Assembly: GCF_024345575.1 (NCBI RefSeq)
Contig: NZ_JAGQBJ010000002.1
Span: 62,001-126,000, forward strand
DNA from: Cyanobium sp. Morenito 9A2
GTDB taxonomy: Bacteria > Cyanobacteriota > Cyanobacteriia > PCC-6307 > Cyanobiaceae
Direction of reading: 5' to 3'
DNA: 64,000 bases
Numbering within the stretch: position 1 is the stretch's first letter; the number at the start of each line of letters is the position of its first letter. Under the pieces are notes generated by a model, which ran no database searches, had not been told where the DNA came from, and saw only the letters and a list, made by a program, of their open reading frames with translations. A program made the translations under genes and the position numbers. Shown piece by piece: positions 26,819-36,068 of the stretch.

Positions 26819-29800
26819 AACGCCAGACCGATCTGCTCGGTTTGCATGGGTTCAGTCTCGCCCAACTGGCCGGCCTTGCCAGGTCGGCCTCGGCGTTTGG
26901 CGGCGCCCCCAGCACTGGCTGCCTTCTTGGCCCCCTTGCCCTGCAACCCCAGCGCCACCTCTTGGGCGTACCGCTCGGCGTTGAGGGCGAGCAGCCGAGC
27001 CAGCACGTCGTCACGCACAGCCTCAGGCCAGCGGTAGCGCCAGGGCAGCTTGCGGCGGCCGGTGATGGCGCCGTAGGCCTCCAGCTGGCCCTGGAAATCG
27101 AGGGCGTCGCCTGCGTCCCAGAAGAACAGCTCGCCGCTGTCGATGCGCTCCTGCAGCTCCTCAGGGAGCTGGATGTCTTCGTCGGTGTCGAGGTAATCGA
27201 GGCCGAAGCCGCAGGCGGTGGGAACATCGCTCCATCCATAGGCGTTGAGCGCTGCCTGATCCATCTCGCCGTGGAGGCGGCGCAGCTCCAGCAGGCCGGG
27301 GCTCGTTTCGGTGGGATCGTGGAAGCGATTGTAGGTATAGGTTAGGCCTTCATCGCTGGCTACCATCAACTCAGCACGGAACTGGTAGTAGTGCTCACCG
27401 ATGACCTTGAGGGCCTGACATTGGCCCTGAAAAGGATGAGAAAACGCTGCGATATCGAGCAAGTTGTCGGGGAATGGGAAGGTTTCGAAGCAGTCTTCTT
27501 GCCCGTAAACATGGCGCTCATCTTGTGTCTTACCAAAACGGATAGACAATATTTCATGTATCATTGACTGAAGTAGGGCAAAGTCACTATAAAGCGAAAT
27601 TAGCGAAATAATTATAAACCTATTCGTAAACACCATATCAGAAGGAAGAATCGCAAAACTTATGTGACTTGTAACCTGCGAGATCGCTAAAACCCGTTCT
27701 TTCCTGCTAATTGCTTCGTAAAGGGCTGGCGTATACGTTCCATATTGCCACCAGCAGGTTTTTCGCCGTATTGCGATTGAGTACTCCCCCTGAATGGACT
27801 CCCTCATTGGCTTGACGCGATCGCGAACGATTTGCAAAAGTGCTGGCCAACTTTCAGCCTCTTGGAGGTTCATATCTTGAAAGCAGATTGCATATCGCTA
27901 AGACTTTAGGGTTGGACTACTGTTTAATTCTTTTCCTCCAATGAGTGGTCTGAGAACATGAGAAGTACTGCTATCACTTCGCAGCAATGTTCTTGCTCCT
28001 TCTAGGGGCCAGCATTCTCATCGGTCGGATCATCTTTGAATACAAAGCCGTCACCATACAGAACGCACCCTCTAAAGGATCTTCCTGCGTTCACACTTGA
28101 TCTACAGGATTCTTGCTCGATTGGCGTGGGGAGAAGGTATGAGTTATAGACGTCTAATTCTTCTGCGCTGGACTGCTTTATGATATGAACCACGCTGACA
28201 CTAACTGCGGCAGAGCCAGGCCAAGGAATCTTTTTGGTAGCGTTATATATAGTGCCTCCTTGCATGACAATCTGCTTTAGGCCTGCCAGCCTGCTATCTC
28301 CTTCTGCAACGGTGCTAGTCGCAATCAATCCTAGGCATCCACCAGTATTCAGCGCCACAAAAGATTGTCTGAAAAAATAACAACACAGGTCGACCCCTTT
28401 CCCGCCTCCTTCTTTGAAGTGACTACGCAGCCATTCTGGGTATAGATCACCCAGAATGGGGTGAATCTTATTGCCACCCAAGAAGGGTGGATTGCCAACG
28501 AACACATCAAAGCCAACCTGCCGGCGACTGAATACATCGGGAAACTCCAGTTGCCAGTGCAGCGGTGTGATGCCCTTCTCGCCGTCGCGCAGCCGCTTCA
28601 GCGGTTTCTCCATCACCGCTTCCAGCTCAGCAGCATCTGCGGCCGACACTGTTTCGGCCAGGTAGATCTTCTGCAGCTCCTCGCGATCTATGGGCTTGCT
28701 GCCGTTGAAGAAGGCCGCCACCAGTAGATCGCCGGTGGTGCGCAGAAAGGCGGTGCTTGCCTGCAGCTGGCGCAGCGCCTGGCGTTTGTGGTCGGCGTCG
28801 GCGTCGCTGCGGCTGTCGGCATGGAAGAGCTCGAAGCCTTCATGCTCCTGCTGGCGCAGATCGCGTAGCTGGCCTTCCCACAGTTCGCGTTGCTTGGCGG
28901 CGCCCTTGAGTGCCGCTTCGATCTCGGCGCGGCTCACCCCCACCAGGGAATCGCCGCACTTGAGGGCGTGATCCACAAACGTGAAGGGCAGCTCCTTGCT
29001 GAGCGTCACCAGCCAGAGCGAGAGCTTGGCCAGGTTCACCGCAAAGGGGTTCTTGTCCACCCCATACAGGCAGCGCTGGGCGATCAAGTGGCGGGCGTAG
29101 AGGTCTTTGTCCCACTCCTTCCTGAACTCCGTCGAGAAGCCCGGCCCACCCGGTGCCTCCCAGGCCGTCACCAGCCAGCCGGCCAGAAAACGGCAGACGG
29201 CCACCAGGAACGCCCCCGAGCCCATCGCCGGATCGCACACCTTCAGAGCCAGCACCTGTTCGGCGGAGGGCTTGCCGTTGCAACGCTCCAGCCAGGGCCG
29301 GAAGGCCTCGGCCACGATCGGTTCGGTGAGGGCGCGCGGCGTGTAGTGGCTGCCGCTGCGGCGGCGCTCCTCGGTGGGCTGCAGCACCAGGCTGCCCGCC
29401 GGCAGCACCCGTGGCGTGTGGTGCGACAGGCGTTTACCCAGCGCTGCCGCCAGATTCTCCTGGCTGGTTGCCTCTTTGAGGGCTCGAGCAATGGGAGCGG
29501 CCAGTTTTAACTTCACGCCCGCTTGCTCATCCAGCCAGTTCGCCCGCTTGGCAGCCGCTTGGGCGAGCAGATCATCGGCGTTCACCACCACCGTGATCGT
29601 GATCTTCTGGCGTGGCGGCCGGTGGGTGATCCCCAGGCTGGGCCCGCTCGCACACTCCACCTTGAAGCCCATGATCCCCTCGTAGACCGAGCCGATCTGC
29701 TCCACATCCAGCGCCCGATAGTTGAGGATCTGGCCGCCCAGCACCAGCAACTTGGTGAGCACCTGCTCCACCACGTCATCGCTGATTGCCGGCACCGCCT

Positions 29801-30995
29801 CGATTGGGTCGTCGGCGTAGTGGCTGCCGGCGGCGCGGCCCTCCAGGAACGGGTAGGCATTGGGATCGAACAGCTCGCCGTGGCGGGCCGGCAGGTAGGC
29901 CCGGGTGGGTCCGCCGCCGTCGTACACCAGCCGGAACAGGCTCAGCAATCCGGCCCAGGCCCCACGGCGCCCCTCCATCTGTCCCTGATGTTCGTCCTTG
30001 TCCTGGCGCAGACGCAGCGCCAATCCGCTGACGCTGTAGTGCTGGCCGTAGAGGGAATCACCCGGCATCAGTTCTTCGTCTTCGGCGTAGAGCAGGAACA
30101 CCAGCCGCAGCAGCACGGTGATCAGGCCGCCGTAGATGTGATCCGGTTGATCCCTGGGAAGATCGCCCAGCACAGTGCGGTTGTTGTCTTTGGCCTGCCG
30201 CTCCGCGGCATCGAAGCCCTCCACCAGAATCCACAGCGCCTCCAGCACCTGCTCGGCCAGGCGCGTGCTCACCTCGTTCTGCTCCTTACGGCTCGCCGCC
30301 ATCAGCGGCTTCAGGCGGGTGGCGCTGGAGCCGCCTTCAAACAAGCGATCCGGGCCCAGCAGCATCTGCAGGGCGGCGAGCATCGGCCGGCCGTCCACCG
30401 TGGTCATCGGCTCCAGCGGGAAGCTGAGGTGGCCGCTCGATTCCCCCCGCGGCGCGACCACCAGCCGCAGGGCCACACCATTCCAGAGCAGCCCGATCGG
30501 GTGCTCGCTTTCCTTCAGCAGCCGCTCAAAGCGTTGCTGCGGGGAAGCCATCCACTGGCGGCGGCCATCGCCCCCCTTCGCGATGGCGTCGAAGTCGGTG
30601 CCGATCGGCAGTTCCTGCACCAGCAACTGGGCAGTCCCTTCGGGATCCTTCACCACCCAGGTGGGGATCAGGGTCTCGTCGTAGTCGTCGAGAGGCACCG
30701 CAATCGGCTGCTCCAGGGCCGAGGCAGCCAGCAGATCGTCGGGTTGCCAATCGAGCAGCTCCGTCGCGAACGCCTCGAAGCTGGGGGCCACGCTGGCCCA
30801 CTCCCCCGTCTCGGGCAGCTGCTGGTCTTGCAGCAGCTCCTCCAGCCGCCGCTGCCAATCGGCCAGCACCGCTGTAGCGCTCTCGGGGAAGATTCCCAGG
30901 CGGTTGAGCACCACCGGCTCCACCACCAGGCCCACGGGGTTGGCCATGCCCTTCCACTCCTCGTGGGTGTGGATCCCCGGGGGACGCGGACGCAT
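26815..30995 (-). pseudogene. drmMI: DISARM adenine methyltransferase DrmMI with a frameshift and an amber codon
   Basis: The first frame (ATG 30,995 to stop at 28,002, 997 residues) contains an N-terminal helical part, SAM motif I DPAMGSGAFLVAVCRF at about 588 and catalytic NPPF at about 835, the signature of N6-adenine methyltransferases. Its last text is GDGFVFKDDPTDENAGP. The next base shift opens a frame reading LLRSDSSTSHVLRPLIGGKE, the expected continuation, until TAG at 27,898-27,900. Past this amber the same frame continues with RYAICFQDMNLQEAESWPAL to 26,815, including KTCWWQY and DCFETFPFPDNLL of the target-recognition region. Two independent lesions therefore separate the catalytic domain from the recognition domain. 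DNA from about 27,480 to 28,460 is markedly AT-richer than the remainder. Confidence 0.9.
27898..28008 (-). other. two lesions in drmMI: frameshift (28,002-28,008) and amber (27,898-27,900)
   Basis: At a CCCC run the original frame hits TAG at 28,002-28,004; reading one base back restores similarity. About 34 codons later an in-frame TAG interrupts PTLKS-stop-RYAICF. Both lie inside the AT-rich patch. A sequencing error in the C-run could explain the first but not the second. Confidence 0.82.
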
Positions 30996-31028
30996 CAGGG
31001 CGCTTCCTCCGTCGCAGCAGCACCCCAG

Positions 31029-31062
31029 CTGCAACCGTTCTGGTTGCAGAATGGGTGCACCC
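31029..31062. promoter_or_regulatory. operator-like dyads between drmMI and the divergent vapBC
   Basis: The 84 bp between the divergent starts of drmMI (30,995) and the vapB-type gene (31,080) contain CTGCAACC-gttct-GGTTGCAG (31,029-31,049, perfect 8-bp arms) and the palindrome GGGTGCACCC (31,053-31,062). Ribbon-helix-helix antitoxins bind such sites. The same site could influence drmMI. Confidence 0.5.
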
Positions 31063-31079
31063 GTCGCGGCGTGTCTGCC

Positions 31080-31328
31080 ATGGCCAGGAGCCTCACCCTC
31101 AAGAATCTCCCGGACGCGTTGTACGAACGCCTGCAGGCGTCGGCCCAGCAGCACCGCCGCAGCCTCAACAGCGAGGCGATCGTTTGCCTGGAGAGCGTGC
31201 TGCAACCACCCACGCTCACTGCCGCCGTGCGGCTGGAGCAGCTGCGCCAGCTGCGGGCCACCCTGCCGCCTGATGCGGTGTTCGAGCCCGGTGAGATCGA
31301 CGCCTTCAAGCGCGAGGGCCGCCCGTGA
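31080..31328 (+). CDS. FitA/VapB-type ribbon-helix-helix antitoxin
   Basis: An 82-residue protein. Residues 4-40 (SLTLKNLPDALYERLQASA, HRRSLNSEAIVCLE) match the Arc/MetJ-like ribbon-helix-helix of FitA antitoxins; the tail AVFEPGEIDAFKREGRP is the toxin-binding arm. ATG at 31,080; its last 4 bases overlap the toxin start (GTGA). It is on the + strand, opposite to the DISARM genes on both sides. Confidence 0.87.
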   Translation: MARSLTLKNLPDALYERLQASAQQHRRSLNSEAIVCLESVLQPPTLTAAVRLEQLRQLRATLPPDAVFEPGEIDAFKREGRP

Positions 31329-31738
31329 TCGTGGTGGACACCAACGTGGTGGCCTACCTGCTGCTGCGCGGGCCACACACAGCCAACGCCGAAGCGCTTC
31401 TCGCCCGCGATCCCGAGTGGGCGGCCCCAGCCCTGTGGCGCAGTGAGCTGCGCAACGTGCTCGCCGGCTATCTGCGGCGCGGCACCCTGAGCCTCAGCCA
31501 GGTGCTCGCTCTGCAGAGTTACGCGGAAGATCTGTTGGCGGATCAGGAGGTGCCGGTGAGCTCCTCCGAGGTGTTCCGTCTTGTGGCAGCCAGCGATTGC
31601 AGCGCCTACGACTGCGAATTCATTGCCGCTGCCGAGACCCTCGGTATCCCTCTGGTGACCAGCGACCGCCAGCTGCTGCGGGCCTTTCCTGAAATCACGA
31701 TCCCGCTGCATCAGGGCAGCTCCAGCGGCCAGAGGTAG
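31325..31738 (+). CDS. vapC: VapC/FitB-type PIN-domain toxin between drmMI and drmD
   Basis: A 137-residue PIN nuclease beginning IVVDTNVVAYLLLRG (catalytic Asp5), with WRSELRNVLAGYL (Glu near 41), SAYDCEFIAAAETLG (Asp near 95) and VTSDRQLLRAFPE (Asp near 115), so all four acidic positions are present. It starts at a GTG overlapping the antitoxin. Its 3' end overlaps the convergent 3' end of drmD by 28 bp, suggesting the pair was inserted tightly into the locus and that the two transcripts can interfere. Confidence 0.87.
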   Translation: MIVVDTNVVAYLLLRGPHTANAEALLARDPEWAAPALWRSELRNVLAGYLRRGTLSLSQVLALQSYAEDLLADQEVPVSSSEVFRLVAASDCSAYDCEFIAAAETLGIPLVTSDRQLLRAFPEITIPLHQGSSSGQR

Positions 31739-34700
31739 ATCGCCCCCGCCGGCTCGATCCTCGCTGCGGTGCTCACTTCGAACGTGCGGCGGATGGCGTG
31801 GGGCTCCACCTCCAGATCCCGATCGATGCGGGCCAGCCGTTTCTCCCAGTGGTTGCGGTTTTCACGCAGCTGCCGCAGTTGCGCTTGCTCATCGGCTGCA
31901 AAGCCAAAAGCCAGTTGCTCACTGTCTGAATCGTGCTTCGTTTTGGTCTTGAGAATCCGCTCGCGCTGCTCCTGCAGCACTTTCACGAAAGCTGCTGCTT
32001 CTGCGTCGGCCCTTTGACCCAGCCGGTCCTTGAGTTGGGCCACATCGGCCGGCAGCCCCAGGCGCAGCTGTTGCTGCACCGCAGGGCTCGCAGCAGGAAG
32101 TCGTTGCTGCAGGCTCACCTCCAGGTCGGCAAGGGCCCTATCGGTCTTGGTGGCGTTGAGCGCCCGCAGCCGGCGCGCGGGATCGGCAGGATCCCATTCG
32201 GCCACCAGCTCAATCACCTCATCGTGGAGACGCGCCGCGCCATGGCCGTAGAGCGACAGACGGGCGAGAAGAATAAGTTTGGCGGTGTCGTCGCCCGTGG
32301 TGATCACCGCCGCCCGGCTCAACTCATCGGTCTGGAAGCCGCGCACCAGAAAACGGTTGAGCAACCGCTGCACCAACGGGTGCTCCAGGTGCAGGTGCAC
32401 CCGATCGGCATTCACTTCCTTCGGGTCCTTGAACACAACCGGTTGCGGTGTGGTCTCACGCCGCCAGTCCCATAGCTTCTGGCCGGGTTGTCGTGGCGGG
32501 CGGAGAGCATCAAGGACATCGCCCCAGCTGTGTTCGCCGCCGGGAAGCTCCTTGGCGCTGGGGAAGATCCATTCCGCCCGGTCGGGATCCTCCCTGGCCT
32601 TGGCTGCATCTTTCGGCCGCAACTGCGGAATGGCGTCGGCGTCTTTGGCACTCACCCGCAGGCTGGTGTTCAGCGCATCGCGGAACAGCTCGCTGCTGAA
32701 GTGCAACCAGTCTTCCGACTTCTGCAACGCCTTCTCCAGCCGGCTGATCTGGGATTTCAATTCTTCGGTTCGCACGCGGCTGTCTTCCAGCTCCACGCTC
32801 ATCAACGCCTGGGTGCGTTTGAAGCCTTCATCCTGATCCACGCCCCCGATCTCCGCGATCATCGCTGCAATGGTTGTGGGGTTGATCCCCTTGGCCAGCA
32901 GCTCGTTGAGCTTGCCCACCACCACCGGCGGCAGCGATCCCAGCGCAGAGCGGATCTCCTCGGTCTTCCTCACGAGCACATCCAGCACCCGATCTTCCGG
33001 TCGTTGGGGCAGAACGAAGTAGTGGCAGTACACCTCCGGTGAGCGCTGCAGGGTGCGGTCGATGCGGCCATTGCGCTGCTCCATCCGCCCCGGGTTCCAG
33101 GGCACATCGAAATGGAAGAGGTAGCGGCAGTGGTTCTGCAGATTCACCCCCTCCCGTGCCGCATCGGTGGCGATCAGGATCCGCAGGGGGTCGAGATCCG
33201 GTGGGCTGTTGAAGCTGCGTTTGAGCGCTTCGCGCTTCTCATCGCCGATGCCGCCATGGAAGGTGGCGATCCGCTTGGCCTCGAGGTCGCTGCCGGCGAT
33301 CAGGCCTCGGAGTTGCTCCTCCAGCCAGCGCTTGGTGTCGGCGTACTCAGTGAAGATCAACAGCCGCTCGCCATTCCAGCGGGCGCCCTCCTGGCCCAGA
33401 TCGGGGCAGAGGTGGCGGCGGATCCATTCGCGCAGGTAACCGATGCGTGAATCGGCCTCGAAGCGGGCTCGTTTGCTGATCGCGTCCATGGCCTTGAGCA
33501 GCTCCCACTCCTGCTCCCCAGCAGCCAGGCCTGCCGTGGCCACAGCCAGGCGATGCTCCTGATCGGCCTCCTCCAGCACGCTGTCTTCATCGGCATCGGC
33601 CCGTTCGTCGTCTCCGTCGATCCCCTGTTGCAACAGGTCCAGCCGTTTCAGCTGCTCCGTGTGGTTGACGCTGCGCAGCGGCTGGGCCTGCTCACGGCGC
33701 CTGAGGGTGTCGCTGTGCACGCCCAGGGTGCGGTGGAACGCCTCCACTGAACTGAGCAGGCGCTTCTGCAGGTTCGTCACCACCAGCAGCTCCGCGGCCC
33801 GTTGCCTGGTGCCGGCCCCCTTGAGGCGCTCTTCCCGGCTCGTTCGGTAGTGCTGCAACAGCTCCGCGAGCTTCAGCTCGGGGGTTTCGGCGGCCAGGCC
33901 ATCAAGCACCACCGGCACCACGTTGCGTTTGGGCAGATCCACGCCGATCTGGCGCAGATCCTCCTTGAGACGCCGCACCAGCACCGGCTCGAGATCCGCT
34001 TTGCGCACGCTCACACCACGGCAGAACCTGGTGGGATCGAGGATCTCCAGCAGGGCCGAGAAGCTGTTGCTGTGCCCGTTGTGGGGCGTGGCCGAAAGAA
34101 ACAGCTTGTGCTCGAACCGCCAGGCCAGATCCCGCACCGCCCGGGTGAGCTTGGAATCAATCGCGTACTTCGAGGCGCTGGCCGGAGCCGCATTGTGCGC
34201 CTCATCGAGGATCAGCAGCGAGCGCGCGCCATCACCCAGCCAGTCACGCAGGGGGCCGGCGTAGTCCTCGTTGCGCACCAGCGCCTGGCTGAGGATGAAG
34301 CGGGTATGGGTCGCCCAGGGGTTGATGCCCCAGCCTCGTTCGCGCCGCATGCGGCTCACGTAGGCCCGGTCCATCACCGCAAAGCCCATCCCGAAGCGGC
34401 TTTGCATTTCCCCCTGCCACTGCAGCACCACCGATGGCGGCGCCACCACCACCACCCGCTGCACCTTCTGGCGCAGCAGCAGCTCCCGCATGATCAGCCC
34501 GGCCTCGATCGTCTTGCCCAGGCCCACGTCATCGGCGATGAACAGGCTCACCCGCGGCATCCGCAACGCCTTTCGCAACGGTTCCAGCTGGTAGGGCTTC
34601 ACGTCGATGCCGGCCCGCAACGGCGCCTGGAACAGGCCCGGATCGGTGCTGGTGACGCAGTTCCACTGCAGGGTGTGCAGGTAGCTGGAGAACACCCGGG

Positions 34701-34953
34701 CGTCATCGAAGCCCCGCTGCCCCACCGTGTCCCAGGTGCTCTCGCCCAACACGCGGGCATCCACTTCCCGCTCCCACAGCACCTCCAGCACCCGGCCATT
34801 CACACCGTCATCCAGACACGCCATGCGCACGACGGTGTCAGCGCCGTCCTCTTCCGACGGCCGCACATCCTCCACGAGGTGATTGTGGGTGCGGCAGTAG
34901 ACCACGGCACCAGGCTTCGGTTTCAGGTGATCGCTAGCTGAAGTGGCCGTCAT
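31711..34953 (-). CDS. drmD: DISARM SNF2-family helicase DrmD
   Basis: A 1,080-residue SNF2-type ATPase. Walker A ADDVGLGKTIEAGLIM is at about residues 140-155, the DEAH box in LLILDEAHNAAPAS at about 255, then SATPHNGHSNSF, and the C-terminal helicase part with LIATDAAREGVNLQ and MEQRNGRIDR (motifs V and VI). The long charged C-terminal region is as in DrmD. DrmD defines class 1 DISARM together with DrmMI. The frame stays open far upstream, but ATG 34,953 is the family start; it overlaps the DUF4268 stop by 4 bp (ATGA). The gene is intact. Confidence 0.94.
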   Translation of the reverse strand: MTATSASDHLKPKPGAVVYCRTHNHLVEDVRPSEEDGADTVVRMACLDDGVNGRVLEVLWEREVDARVLGESTWDTVGQRGFDDARVFSSYLHTLQWNCVTSTDPGLFQAPLRAGIDVKPYQLEPLRKALRMPRVSLFIADDVGLGKTIEAGLIMRELLLRQKVQRVVVVAPPSVVLQWQGEMQSRFGMGFAVMDRAYVSRMRRERGWGINPWATHTRFILSQALVRNEDYAGPLRDWLGDGARSLLILDEAHNAAPASASKYAIDSKLTRAVRDLAWRFEHKLFLSATPHNGHSNSFSALLEILDPTRFCRGVSVRKADLEPVLVRRLKEDLRQIGVDLPKRNVVPVVLDGLAAETPELKLAELLQHYRTSREERLKGAGTRQRAAELLVVTNLQKRLLSSVEAFHRTLGVHSDTLRRREQAQPLRSVNHTEQLKRLDLLQQGIDGDDERADADEDSVLEEADQEHRLAVATAGLAAGEQEWELLKAMDAISKRARFEADSRIGYLREWIRRHLCPDLGQEGARWNGERLLIFTEYADTKRWLEEQLRGLIAGSDLEAKRIATFHGGIGDEKREALKRSFNSPPDLDPLRILIATDAAREGVNLQNHCRYLFHFDVPWNPGRMEQRNGRIDRTLQRSPEVYCHYFVLPQRPEDRVLDVLVRKTEEIRSALGSLPPVVVGKLNELLAKGINPTTIAAMIAEIGGVDQDEGFKRTQALMSVELEDSRVRTEELKSQISRLEKALQKSEDWLHFSSELFRDALNTSLRVSAKDADAIPQLRPKDAAKAREDPDRAEWIFPSAKELPGGEHSWGDVLDALRPPRQPGQKLWDWRRETTPQPVVFKDPKEVNADRVHLHLEHPLVQRLLNRFLVRGFQTDELSRAAVITTGDDTAKLILLARLSLYGHGAARLHDEVIELVAEWDPADPARRLRALNATKTDRALADLEVSLQQRLPAASPAVQQQLRLGLPADVAQLKDRLGQRADAEAAAFVKVLQEQRERILKTKTKHDSDSEQLAFGFAADEQAQLRQLRENRNHWEKRLARIDRDLEVEPHAIRRTFEVSTAARIEPAGAIYLWPLELP

Positions 34954-35873
34954 GGTTCTCCCTGGATCGTGGCTTCCAGAGCCTCCACATAGGCCTGCAG
35001 CCGGCTGACAAGCCAGGCCGCCAGCTCGGGCCAGGTGGTGGAATCGCGGGCATCGGCCTCCAGCGATTGAGAAAGCCCGTAGCCGTCGCCGTCGCTGATC
35101 GGCGCGCCCAACCGCTGCTCGAGCTCTTGCTGATGCTCCAACAGCACGTCCCTTGACTCCTCCAGGGATTGCCCGCGCCTGCCGCGCACGAAGATGCCGC
35201 AGCGGTACACGGAGATGTAGGCCACCACCACCAGGCTGCTGTTTTTCAGGGGATGCCAGCGGGAGCTGGCCGCGTCCGCGGGGCCCCACTGGGCCTGGTC
35301 GGGGTAGAGCTCCAGCAGCTTGCTCCAGAAGGCCAGCCGGAACTGGCCCAGGGCGGAGAGCTCACCTGTTTGCGAGGCCACCTGCTGCTGCAGCTTCCGG
35401 TCCCAGCCGTTGGGTTTGGCCACCACCTCGAACAGAGGGGCGATCGGTGAATCACCGATCCGTACCGCCTTCACCTGCACCGCGACGAACGCGAAGGGAT
35501 CAACGGTGTGATCGTTCAGCCAGTGGACCGCCGAGAGGTGGGGGTCGCGGAAGTCGCTGGCGATCCAGACAATCACCTGGGCCTCCAGGCCCGCCAGGTA
35601 GGTGAGGATCTGACCCAGGTGGTTGTGGTCGGTCTGCTCAAGCTGGTTCTCGATCAACACCAGCGAGCCGTCCTGGGGGTTGCGCGCCAGCAGATCGGCG
35701 TAGAAGGAGCCCACACTCACCTCCTGGCCCTCCAGCTCCAGGGGGATGCCCAGGGCGGTTGAGAGGCGATTCAGGTTTTCCGCCAGCCAGGGGGTGAAGC
35801 TCAGGGCCTCATGGGCCCAGGCCTGTCGCAGGTCCACGGTCTCCAGCTGGCCCAGGCAGGGGATCTCCGTCAT
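34950..35873 (-). CDS. DUF4268 / PD-(D/E)XK-nuclease-like protein heading the DISARM locus
   Basis: A 307-residue protein. The N-terminal part shows a restriction-fold pattern, SFYADLLARNPQDG followed by LVLIENQLEQTDHNHLGQ (Asp, then Glu-x-Gln), at about residues 57-90; this is the PD-(D/E)XK-like domain usually joined to DUF4268. The C-terminal part (about 185-290) is the DUF4268 domain. It is the first gene of the minus-strand unit and overlaps drmD by 4 bp, so it is co-translated with the DISARM helicase. It is not one of the canonical DISARM components. ATG 35,873 gives the normal family length. Confidence 0.85.
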   Translation of the reverse strand: MTEIPCLGQLETVDLRQAWAHEALSFTPWLAENLNRLSTALGIPLELEGQEVSVGSFYADLLARNPQDGSLVLIENQLEQTDHNHLGQILTYLAGLEAQVIVWIASDFRDPHLSAVHWLNDHTVDPFAFVAVQVKAVRIGDSPIAPLFEVVAKPNGWDRKLQQQVASQTGELSALGQFRLAFWSKLLELYPDQAQWGPADAASSRWHPLKNSSLVVVAYISVYRCGIFVRGRRGQSLEESRDVLLEHQQELEQRLGAPISDGDGYGLSQSLEADARDSTTWPELAAWLVSRLQAYVEALEATIQGEP

Positions 35874-35942
35874 GCCGATCCAACTGCCCCGTGCACAAAA
35901 GGAAGCTAGTGGGTGCAGCGGTTTTTTTTGCCGTTTCTCCCT

Positions 35943-36015
35943 AGACCAGGTCTGGCCGGGAAGGCTGTCTCAGTTAGAGAAATCTGAATCGATTCATGAC
36001 CAGCCCATGGCTGGT
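35943..36015. promoter_or_regulatory. divergent promoter region with three dyads
   Basis: Between the DUF4268-drmD operon and the + strand unknown operon lie AGACC-A-GGTCT (35,943-35,953), GAATCGATTC (35,986-35,995) and ACCAGCC-CAT-GGCTGGT (35,999-36,015). Three perfect dyads within 75 bp suggest binding by one or more dimeric regulators acting on both directions. No clear -35/-10 pair was identified. Confidence 0.4.
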
Positions 36016-36068
36016 GCTGGCCATTCACTCTTCTTGGGTGCTCAGCTGGAGTTCACCTCTTTGATCCG

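Noticed and set aside
29523-31328. 601-codon + strand frame across drmMI
   Set aside because: Antisense shadow rich in His/Gln/Arg; only its last part (from 31,080) is a real gene, the RHH antitoxin.
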